A stretch of 59,191 bases of DNA from a virus. This document shows positions 52,428 through 59,191 of the stretch, one piece after another. Each line of letters begins with the position of its first letter. Position 1 is the first letter of the stretch. The stretch spans positions 1 to 59,191 of IMG/VR virus record IMGVR_UViG_3300042889_001673. One strand, written 5' to 3'. The translations under genes were made by a program, and so were the position numbers. The notes beneath the pieces were generated by a model that did not search any database, had not been told where the DNA came from, and saw only the letters and a program-made list of their open reading frames with translations.

Positions 52428-52881
52428 TTTACATTCATGGGAAGGATCACCACAAGTAGACTATTGCTATCTGTGTGAACAAGAACAATATAAAATAAAT
52501 GTTATGAACAACAGTACAATAAATGTAAAATCAGCTATATCACAATCGCTGATGGAAGAACTAGTGTATGGTTCTCTCGATAAGAATTTAATGGCGGCTC
52601 TAGTTGAAGTAGCTACTCAGCTACCTAAAGACTCTATTACATGTGCAGTGATGGAAGATTTAAAACATAGAGCAGATCGTGGATTACAAAAATATAATAC
52701 CACACTAGGTGAAAATGATCATCAAAATATGCTACAACATGCATACGAAGAAGCTCTAGACATGGCTCAATACCTTAAGAAAGAGATCATTACTTTAAAT
52801 ACTATTCAAGACTTAGTTAAGAAACATCCCAACGACACTGAATTAGGAATGCTAATACGAAACAAATATGGCAAAGCCTAA
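52414..52881 (+). CDS. MazG-like nucleotide pyrophosphohydrolase-like protein
   Basis: This 155-residue protein has an N-terminal CxxC (YCYLCEQ) and a C-terminal all-alpha segment DLKHRADRGLQKYNTTLGE and LQHAYEEALDMAQYLKKEI. The latter matches dATP/dGTP-type pyrophosphohydrolases, with the metal-binding Glu/Asp in HAYEEALDMA. The enzyme could cut a dNTP to dNMP and shape the pool for a modified genome. The match is by motif only. Alternative starts (ATG 52504) would remove the CxxC part. Confidence 0.65.
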   Translation: MAKCNLHSWEGSPQVDYCYLCEQEQYKINVMNNSTINVKSAISQSLMEELVYGSLDKNLMAALVEVATQLPKDSITCAVMEDLKHRADRGLQKYNTTLGENDHQNMLQHAYEEALDMAQYLKKEIITLNTIQDLVKKHPNDTELGMLIRNKYGKA

Positions 52882-53812
52882 ACTAACAGAGATTGAATTA
52901 AGTATTAAGAAATATATTCCTCCTGAAGTAAACCCAGCATACCAACGCTCAGTATCTTATTCCCAATATTCTATGTGGGCTACTTGTCCTCATAGATGGG
53001 CAATGAAATACATTGAGAATAAAGAACCTTATCAGGCTAGTATCCACACCGTATTCGGAACGGCATTTCATGAAACATTACAAGAGTATCTCAAAATAAT
53101 GTATAATGAAAGTGGAGCTGCCTCTGATAAAATGGATTTAGAAGAATTATTCCAAGAACGATTTAGAGAAGTATATTCTAAAGAATATAAATCAGCTGGA
53201 GCTCACTTTAGTAGCCCTACTGAAATGAGAGATTTCTTCGATGATGCAAGAGCAATGCTAATCTGGATTCAAAAAAGAAGAAATAAAATATTCACTATCC
53301 GTAATGTAAGATTATTAGGAATAGAAATACCTTTACTACTTAAACTATCAAATAACCTATATTATAAAGCATTCGTTGACTTTGCAGTATATGACCTAGA
53401 TTTAAAAAAAGTTACTATATATGATATCAAAACATCAACGCGTGGATGGAGTGACGCTGAAAAAAGAGACGATAAAAAAACTGCTCAAATCTTACTATAC
53501 AAAGAGTATTTCGCAAGACAATACGGATTTGACGTTGAGCAAATCGAAGTCGAGTTCTTCATCGTTAAGCGAAAAATCTATGAAAAAGCTGAATACCCTA
53601 TTCCCCGGATTCAGTCATTTAGACCAGCTAGTGGAAAATCCAAAAGACGAAACGCAGTAGATAGCTTTCAAGACTTCATTAAAGATTGCTTCGATGAAAG
53701 TGGAAAACCACAAATAAAGTCTTACCTTAAAAATGTAGGTGAGAGTAGTTGTAAATGGTGTCCTTACAAAGATGATGTAAGTCTTTGCGATAAGAATGCG
53801 GTTTCCATATAG
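52868..53812 (+). CDS. Cas4/RecB-like PD-(D/E)XK nuclease
   Basis: This 314-residue nuclease has CPHRWAMKYI at C40, FGTAFHETLQEYL (the conserved His), GIEIPLLLKL, VDFAVYDLD, IYDIKTST (the D-x-K catalytic core) and QILLYKEY. The four cluster Cys (C40, C295, C298, C307; CKWCPYKDDVSLC) look like the iron-sulphur site of Cas4/AddB. No CRISPR array or Cas genes are present, so it is more likely a recombination or end-processing nuclease. Its neighbours are replication genes. Confidence 0.82.
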   Translation: MAKPKLTEIELSIKKYIPPEVNPAYQRSVSYSQYSMWATCPHRWAMKYIENKEPYQASIHTVFGTAFHETLQEYLKIMYNESGAASDKMDLEELFQERFREVYSKEYKSAGAHFSSPTEMRDFFDDARAMLIWIQKRRNKIFTIRNVRLLGIEIPLLLKLSNNLYYKAFVDFAVYDLDLKKVTIYDIKTSTRGWSDAEKRDDKKTAQILLYKEYFARQYGFDVEQIEVEFFIVKRKIYEKAEYPIPRIQSFRPASGKSKRRNAVDSFQDFIKDCFDESGKPQIKSYLKNVGESSCKWCPYKDDVSLCDKNAVSI

Positions 53813-53815
53813 ACG

Positions 53816-53828
53816 TATATATTTATAT
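53816..53828 (+). promoter_or_regulatory. TATTTAT promoter-like motif
   Basis: TATATATTTATAT lies 15 bases before the start at 53842. It is the last copy in the window and precedes the glycosylation block. Confidence 0.5.
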
Positions 53829-53841
53829 CAAATATAATATT

Positions 53842-54033
53842 ATGGCAAAGATGCAATTAACATCGGTAAAAATACCGGAAGACTTATTCGAACAATTTAA
53901 AATAGCATGTGTTAGATACAAATTCAGCGTACAAAAATTAACAGAACGCGGTATGTTTCTATATCTAACAGATGAAGAATGGAGAAAAACAATTCACAAT
54001 ACCCTAGACACACAATTAACAGGAAGTTTATAA
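53842..54033 (+). CDS. Small ribbon-helix-helix protein
   Basis: This 63-residue protein has TSVKIPEDLFEQFKIACVRY, the ribbon and first helix of an Arc/CopG-type DNA-binding fold, then a second helix SVQKLTERGMFLYL. It is probably a repressor acting on phage promoters. It has its own promoter-like motif, so it could regulate itself. Confidence 0.7.
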   Translation: MAKMQLTSVKIPEDLFEQFKIACVRYKFSVQKLTERGMFLYLTDEEWRKTIHNTLDTQLTGSL

Positions 54034-54052
54034 AATTTAAAACACGTTACGA

Positions 54053-55543
54053 ATGAAAGAAGGTTATATTGAGCAATCAAAACGTAAGAAAATCTTACTA
54101 CTATGTGATGATATTAGAATGACATCTGGTATCTCAACAATGGCGCGAGAAATGGTTATTGGAACTGCCCACCATTTTAATTGGGTAAATGTAGGTGGAG
54201 CTATTAATCACCCTGATCAAGGTAAACGCTTTGATATTAATGGTGATACCAATACCCATGCAGGAATATCAGATGCTAGTGTATATTTGTATCCTATTAA
54301 TGGATATGGAGATCCTACATTTCTAAAACAGATGATAGCATTAGAAAAACCAGATGCACTAATGATGTTTACTGATCCAAGATATTGGATTTGGTTGTTT
54401 CAAATGGAGCATGAAATAAGAAAGAAAATGCCTATTATATATTTAAATATATGGGACGATTTACCTTATCCCATGTATAATAAACCATACTATGAGTCAT
54501 GTGATGCCCTATTAGCAATCAGTAAACAAACTGAAAATCTAAATAGAGCAGTATTAGGACCAGAATTATCAGCTGAGAAAGTAATTAAATATGTTCCTCA
54601 TGGTATTAATGAAAGTATATTCTTTCCTATTACTACTGAACATACTGAATATTTATCCTTGCAAGAATTTAAAAAACAATTATATGGAAATAAATCGTAC
54701 GACTTTACTGTATTATATAATGCGCGTAACATCCGTCGTAAATCGGTTCCTGATTTAATGTTAGCTTGGAAGATATTCATTGATGAACTTCCAGAAGATA
54801 AAGCTAAAAAATGCGCTTTAGTATTACATACTCAAATCGCAGATGAAAATGGTACTGACTTACAAGCAGTAAAAGATATGCTATTTGGATATGAAGAGAA
54901 ATATAACATCATATTTGATCAGAATAAGTATCCTGCTAACATGATGAATTTACTCTATAATGCTACAGATGTGAATGCATTAGTTAGTAGTAATGAAGGT
55001 TGGGGATTATCATTAACAGAAGCAATGATGTGTGGTAAACCAATCATAGCAACAGTAACAGGCGGAATGCAAGACCAAATGCGTTTTGAAGATGAAAATG
55101 GTGAATGGGTTAAATTCACTGAAGAATTCGGTTCTAACCATAGAGGTAAATATAAAAAACATGGTAAATGGGCGTTTCCCGTATTCCCATCTAACCTATC
55201 AATTGTAGGTTCAATTCCAACCCCTTATATCTTTGATGATAGAGCAGAACCATTCGATATTGCTGAACAAATTCAAGAGGTATATGCCTTAAAAACAAAT
55301 CAAATCGAAGAGTATGGATCTCATACTAGAGGATTTCAAACATATGAAGAAGTTTGTAAAGCAGCTAGAGATTGGGTTACATCAGATGAATCAATGCAGT
55401 CAGCAAGATGGATGTGTAAGAATATAATTGATGGTATAGATGAAACATTCGCTAACTGGCAACCACGTCATTCATTTGAATTAATTCAAGTAGAAACTCC
55501 AAAACAACCAAAACATTACAATAAATACGTTATAGCAAAATAA
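54053..55543 (+). CDS. Glycosyltransferase, GT4-type
   Basis: This 496-residue GT-B fold enzyme has an N-terminal domain (LLLCDDIRMTSGISTMAREM) and the C-terminal donor-binding domain: VPHGINESIFFPI, VLYNARNIRRKSVPDLMLAW, NALVSSNEGWGLSLTEAMMC with the E-x7-E-type pair, then GKPIIATVTGGMQDQM. The sugar and acceptor are unknown. It opens a run of at least four sugar-transfer genes, which suggests a glycan built stepwise on DNA or on a virion protein. It is two bases from the next gene. Confidence 0.85.
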   Translation: MKEGYIEQSKRKKILLLCDDIRMTSGISTMAREMVIGTAHHFNWVNVGGAINHPDQGKRFDINGDTNTHAGISDASVYLYPINGYGDPTFLKQMIALEKPDALMMFTDPRYWIWLFQMEHEIRKKMPIIYLNIWDDLPYPMYNKPYYESCDALLAISKQTENLNRAVLGPELSAEKVIKYVPHGINESIFFPITTEHTEYLSLQEFKKQLYGNKSYDFTVLYNARNIRRKSVPDLMLAWKIFIDELPEDKAKKCALVLHTQIADENGTDLQAVKDMLFGYEEKYNIIFDQNKYPANMMNLLYNATDVNALVSSNEGWGLSLTEAMMCGKPIIATVTGGMQDQMRFEDENGEWVKFTEEFGSNHRGKYKKHGKWAFPVFPSNLSIVGSIPTPYIFDDRAEPFDIAEQIQEVYALKTNQIEEYGSHTRGFQTYEEVCKAARDWVTSDESMQSARWMCKNIIDGIDETFANWQPRHSFELIQVETPKQPKHYNKYVIAK

Positions 55544-55544
55544 T

Positions 55545-56855
55545 ATGAAACAATTAATCGTTATAAGTTGCCCAATAGACACATATAGTGGATATGGTGC
55601 TCGCGCAAGAGATATAGTTAAATCGCTTTTAAAGACGGATAAATACGAGGTAAAGATCCTATCACAACGATGGGGTAATACGCCTTTTGGATTTTTAAAA
55701 GCAGACAATGCTGAAGATAAACAGATATTAGACTGTATATTATCATCAAATGAATTACCAAAACAACCAGACATTTGGATTCAACACACAGTACCAAATG
55801 AATTCCAAGCAATAGGAAGATATAATATTGGTATTACAGCAGGAATTGAAACAACACTATGTGATATTTCTTGGATTGATGGAGTTAATAAAATGGATTT
55901 AACATTAGTATCCTCTGAACATGCTAAAAGAGTATTTGAAGTATCAGCATTTGAACAGAGAGATAAAGCTACTCAACAACTAATTAAAACTATTAAACTA
56001 GAAAAACCAGTTGACGTATTATTTGAAGGAGTAGACACTAGCATATACGAAAAAATAGATGCTATAAATGAGAGTCAAGTATGGGAAGTATTAGATACTA
56101 TTCAAGAAGATTTTAATTTCCTATATGTTGGACATTGGCTTCAAGGTGAATTAGGACAAGATAGAAAAGACACAGGTATGTTAGTTAAAACATTCCTTGA
56201 AACATTTAAAGGAAAAGGTAAAAAACCTGGACTAATTATGAAAACTTCTACTGCTACCTATTCTGTAATGGACCGAGATGAAATATTAGATAAAATTCAA
56301 AGATTAAGACTATTAGTAGGTGATCAAGATTTACCAAATATTTACTTGCTACATGGTGAATTAACAGATGGAGAAGTAAATGAACTATATAACCATCCTA
56401 AAGTAAAAGCACACGTATCATTTACTAAAGGTGAAGGATATGGCAGACCATTATTAGAAGCTACTATCAGCCAGAAACCAGTAATTGCTCCTAACTGGAG
56501 TGGACAAATTGATTTCTTAGATAAAGATATGTCTGTATTATTAGCGGGTGAAATAAAACAAATTCATCACTCCGCAGTAGTAAAAGATATGTTATTACCT
56601 GAAAGTGGATGGTTTACTGTTGATTATGAGAAAGCATCTGCTGTATTAACAGACGTTTATAAAAATTATAAAAAGTACATTGATGGGGCAAAGAAACAAG
56701 CTTATCGTTCACGTACAGAATTTAGTTTAGATAAAATGGCTGAAAAATTAAATTCAATAATTGATACAAAGATACCTAAACAAGTAGCACTTAAACTACC
56801 TCAGCTTAAAAAAATTGAATTACCTAAACTTAAAAAAGTAGATGATGCAGAGTAA
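55545..56855 (+). CDS. Glycosyltransferase, GT4-type
   Basis: This 436-residue GT-B enzyme begins CPIDTYSGYGARARDIVKSL (N-terminal glycine-rich loop), has LTLVSSEHAKRVFEVSAF and VDVLFEGVDTSIYEKI, and the donor motif HVSFTKGEGYGRPLLEATIS followed by KPVIAPNWSGQIDFL. It ends with a Lys/Pro-rich tail (LPQLKKIELPKLKKVDDAE), which could hold it to nucleic acid or a partner protein. Its DNA-like basic tail is worth noting but proves nothing. Confidence 0.85.
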   Translation: MKQLIVISCPIDTYSGYGARARDIVKSLLKTDKYEVKILSQRWGNTPFGFLKADNAEDKQILDCILSSNELPKQPDIWIQHTVPNEFQAIGRYNIGITAGIETTLCDISWIDGVNKMDLTLVSSEHAKRVFEVSAFEQRDKATQQLIKTIKLEKPVDVLFEGVDTSIYEKIDAINESQVWEVLDTIQEDFNFLYVGHWLQGELGQDRKDTGMLVKTFLETFKGKGKKPGLIMKTSTATYSVMDRDEILDKIQRLRLLVGDQDLPNIYLLHGELTDGEVNELYNHPKVKAHVSFTKGEGYGRPLLEATISQKPVIAPNWSGQIDFLDKDMSVLLAGEIKQIHHSAVVKDMLLPESGWFTVDYEKASAVLTDVYKNYKKYIDGAKKQAYRSRTEFSLDKMAEKLNSIIDTKIPKQVALKLPQLKKIELPKLKKVDDAE

Positions 56856-56899
56856 TACAGGAGCCGTAGTTTATACTTATCAAAATAACAACTTAAATT

Positions 56900-57292
56900 A
56901 TGAAAGAATTACTTACAGTATGTCCTAAATGCAGTTCAAATGCATGTAGTGAAATATCAAATGATAAATTAATTGTATGGAATTGTTTTGGATGTGGCTT
57001 CACATCCAATTCAACCCTTACAGAAAAAAATATAGAAACAACAGAGGAAGTATTACCTGAATTATATAAAGCACTTAGATTTAAAAGTGTTGAAGGATTA
57101 TATTGGTATCCTATGTCTGTAATATTAGAAAATAAAGCAATGGTATTTGCTGAAGGTAAAACCATTGAAGATTGGAAATGGTCTGCCATTCAATCTAAAG
57201 AAGATAAACCTGATATGTCTACTAAAAAAGAATATATAGAATCCGAGTTTATGGATGCGTTAGAATATATTGGTTACTTTAATCAAAAATAA
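56900..57292 (+). CDS. Small zinc-ribbon protein
   Basis: The 130-residue protein has an N-terminal zinc ribbon (C8, C11, C29, C32; VCPKCSS and WNCFGCGF), like TFIIS-type ribbons, and a C-terminal domain (LPELYKALRFKSVEGLYWYP, ENKAMVFAEGKTIEDWKWSA) without known family. It sits between glycosyltransferases, perhaps as a DNA-contacting partner. Confidence 0.62.
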   Translation: MKELLTVCPKCSSNACSEISNDKLIVWNCFGCGFTSNSTLTEKNIETTEEVLPELYKALRFKSVEGLYWYPMSVILENKAMVFAEGKTIEDWKWSAIQSKEDKPDMSTKKEYIESEFMDALEYIGYFNQK

Positions 57293-57294
57293 AT

Positions 57295-57921
57295 ATGCCT
57301 ACAATTAGTTATGCAATTACAGCCTGTAATGAACATGTTGAATTAGAACGTCTATTAAATCAATTAAACGAAAGTATTCGTCTTGAAGATGAGATAGTGG
57401 TTCAATTAGATATAACAGCTACTGCTGAAGTTAGGGCGGTAGCTGAACATTATAATGTAGGAGCTCAATATGAATACCATAGAGTATATGCTACACTAAA
57501 TAACGACTTCGCATCATTTAAAAATAATCTTAGCGAACATTGCACACGCGACTATATCTTTCAAATAGATGCAGATGAATATCCACACCCAGAACTAATT
57601 GAAAATTTACCTGCTCTTCTTGAACATAATCCTGAAATTGATGTATTTCTAGTTCCTAGAATTAATACAGTAGAGGGACTAACAGAAGAACATATTAGAA
57701 AGTGGGGATGGAATGTACAAAATAGTAGAGTTAATTTCCCAGACTACCAATGGAGAATATGGGTAAATAAGAAAAATATTAAATGGATAAATAAAGTTCA
57801 TGAACGATTAGATGGTTTTGGATTGTATTGTAATTTACCTCTAATAGATGAATTATGCCTATACCATCCAAAAGATATAATTAGACAAGAAAAACAAAAT
57901 AATTTTTATAACACACTATGA
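57295..57921 (+). CDS. Glycosyltransferase, GT2-type
   Basis: This 208-residue GT-A enzyme has ISYAITACNEHVELERLLNQ, EDEIVVQLDITATAEVRAVA and the metal-binding DxD in YIFQIDADEYP, then WRIWVNKKNIKWINKVHERL. This last region resembles bacterial GT2 enzymes of the WaaE/KdtX type. It would attach one sugar to an acceptor. The stop overlaps the next start (ATGA). Confidence 0.83.
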   Translation: MPTISYAITACNEHVELERLLNQLNESIRLEDEIVVQLDITATAEVRAVAEHYNVGAQYEYHRVYATLNNDFASFKNNLSEHCTRDYIFQIDADEYPHPELIENLPALLEHNPEIDVFLVPRINTVEGLTEEHIRKWGWNVQNSRVNFPDYQWRIWVNKKNIKWINKVHERLDGFGLYCNLPLIDELCLYHPKDIIRQEKQNNFYNTL

Positions 57922-58652
57922 ACTCAGAAATATTTAAAAATGAAGACGGCACTTTCATCATTTTTCCGAATGATGCTATTGCCCAACATATTAAAAGTGG
58001 TAGATTATGGGAACCTCATTTTAAGACTGTTATTTCTAATTTAATTGAACTAGGAAATACAGTCGTTGATTGCGGTGCTAATTTTGGATACAATGCTGTT
58101 TTAATGGGGAAAGAAATAGGACCCAATGGAATGCTTATAGCATTTGAACCACAAAGAATTATCCATCAACAACTGAATGGTAATTTAATATTAAATAACA
58201 TATTCAATGCAATTACTTTCCAAGCAGCCTTAGGAGATGGTTCTATATCATCAACTACTATGAGTTCTGTGAATTATGAACTACCTTGGGTAAACATTGG
58301 AGATACATCTGTGGGAAATGGTGGAGAAGAAGTAGCTGTTTACTCATTAGATAGCATCAATATGGTAAGTGTAGATTTTATCAAAATAGATGTTCAGGGA
58401 TATGAATTATTTACACTTCAAGGAGCTAAAGATACTTTAAGTAAATTTCAACCTGATCTATTTATTGAAATTGAACCACATCAACTAATTAAATTTGGTA
58501 TAAATGCAGACCAGTTATTAGATTATATTAAGTCATTTGGATATAAGATCTTTAAAATAAATAATGACTATCCTTGTGATCATATCTGTACAATAAACAA
58601 TCTAGATAAAATAGAAAAACTAAAAAATTTATTACCGTTATTAGAAGTATAA
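57918..58652 (+). CDS. FkbM-type methyltransferase
   Basis: This 244-residue SAM-dependent methyltransferase has the SAM loop VVDCGANFGYNAVLMG, FEPQRIIHQQLNGNL, DFIKIDVQGYELFTLQGAKD and FIEIEPHQ, the order of the FkbM family. FkbM enzymes methylate sugar hydroxyls in glycans, which fits the flanking glycosyltransferases. It overlaps the previous gene by 4 bases and the next by one. Confidence 0.85.
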   Translation: MNSEIFKNEDGTFIIFPNDAIAQHIKSGRLWEPHFKTVISNLIELGNTVVDCGANFGYNAVLMGKEIGPNGMLIAFEPQRIIHQQLNGNLILNNIFNAITFQAALGDGSISSTTMSSVNYELPWVNIGDTSVGNGGEEVAVYSLDSINMVSVDFIKIDVQGYELFTLQGAKDTLSKFQPDLFIEIEPHQLIKFGINADQLLDYIKSFGYKIFKINNDYPCDHICTINNLDKIEKLKNLLPLLEV

Positions 58653-59191
58653 TGAAAAAAGTTTTATTCTTTGATCCTCATTTAAATGAGAGGGGAACTA
58701 GTATTGCTACATATGACTATGCTTATTACAATGAAACTATTTTAGGAAATAAATCTATCATAGCATCTCTAACATCATCAGAATTAAAAAGTTATAATAA
58801 GTTTAATGATAGGTTTGAAGTTATTATGTGTAAGGACACAGCTGAATTATCTAATATTGAGTGTGATTACATGTATGTATTAAAATTTGGTACTAATGAT
58901 GGTGTATTACATAAAAATGCTAAGAATTTAGTTCATGTTGTGTTTCCATCATACGATCCTCATGGAGATGTATATGCTTACATTTCAAAATGGTTAGCTG
59001 AGGCTCATGGCAAAAACTCTCTATTTGTACCCCATATGGTTAATCTACCAGAGATTAAAGAAGATTTTAAAGATTTTTTTAAGATTAAAGATAAGTTAGT
59101 AGTTGGTTGGTATGGAGGTGATAATTTTGACATTTCATTTGCTCAACAAGCTGTTATAGAGGCTGCATCTAAAAGGAGTGATATTGTATTT
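58652..59191 (+). CDS. Glycosyltransferase-like protein (3' partial)
   Basis: This gene starts with ATG at 58652, one base overlapping the FkbM stop (TAATG), and stays open to the right edge (180 codons seen). It begins MKKVLFFDPHLNERGTSIAT, has YMYVLKFGTNDGVLH, then WYGGDNFDISFAQQAVIEAA. The FDPHLNERGTSIATYDYA start and the glycine pattern fit a GT-B sugar transferase or related protein. The C-terminal donor-binding half is outside the window. Confidence 0.65.
   Translation, partial: MKKVLFFDPHLNERGTSIATYDYAYYNETILGNKSIIASLTSSELKSYNKFNDRFEVIMCKDTAELSNIECDYMYVLKFGTNDGVLHKNAKNLVHVVFPSYDPHGDVYAYISKWLAEAHGKNSLFVPHMVNLPEIKEDFKDFFKIKDKLVVGWYGGDNFDISFAQQAVIEAASKRSDIVF

Noticed and set aside
1-59191. 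tRNA or rRNA genes
   Set aside because: I looked for cloverleaf-type segments with the conserved TTCGA arm in the gaps and found none; nearly all the sequence is coding. A tRNA scan would settle it.

Overview
The window is a 59 kb internal piece of the genome of a contractile-tailed (T4-like) bacteriophage. All recognisable genes lie on the + strand, are tightly packed and often overlap by 1-4 bases. The DNA is AT-rich. Ribosome-binding sites of the GGAGG type are almost absent, and start codons sit in A-rich leaders. Together with the tail-fibre and Thr-rich protein types this suggests a host in the Bacteroidota. That host assignment is inference: no host gene or tRNA is present. Both ends are cut inside genes: the first gene is open through the left edge and the last runs off the right edge.

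Layout. (1) 1-8.8 kb: adhesion and tail-fibre genes with collagen-like ASYA/GSLxVTGS repeats, two S74 self-cleaving chaperone ends, a possible G2-type end, a LamG-like protein and poly-Thr linkers. (2) 8.8-22.9 kb: tail module with sheath (gp18-like), tube (gp19-like), a gp26-like baseplate protein with an apparent +1/-2 frameshift extension, a tape-measure protein, baseplate proteins including a gp53/LysM-like protein, and a large hub protein ending in an M15 peptidase. (3) 23-33.5 kb: replication and nucleotide metabolism: a divergent family A polymerase, gp32-like SSB, UvsX, 5'-3' exonuclease, DnaB-like helicase, thioredoxin and ribonucleotide reductase beta and alpha, with three homing endonuclease genes inserted between them. 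(4) 34-42.9 kb: an accessory region of small genes around queD-, dpdA-, queC-, queE- and folE-like genes, which together could make preQ0 from GTP and put it into DNA. It also holds a lipoprotein, a tiny Tat-signal/tail-fibre chimera, a phosphoribosyltransferase and a dUTPase/dCTP-deaminase-like protein. (5) 42.9-45 kb: two more fibre or adhesin genes. (6) 45-54 kb: the core replisome (family B polymerase, sliding clamp, clamp loader gp44 and gp62), a full phage GroES/GroEL pair, a MazG-like protein and a Cas4/RecB-like nuclease. (7) 54-59 kb: glycosyltransferases and an FkbM methyltransferase.

How it fits together. The phage brings its own replisome, recombinase, dNTP supply and chaperonin. 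The 7-deazaguanine genes probably protect its DNA from host nucleases, and the glycosyltransferases may decorate DNA or the Thr-rich virion proteins. A recurring TATATTTAT motif lies 13-45 bases before structural genes, all three homing endonucleases and a few others. Several copies follow directly after terminator hairpins, so it is a good candidate for the phage's own promoter. The most unusual points are the Tat/fibre mini-protein beside a threefold junction repeat, the frameshift in the gp26-like gene, the second (family A) polymerase, the tandem same-loop hairpins in the SSB leader, and the altered metal-binding motifs in the Que enzymes.
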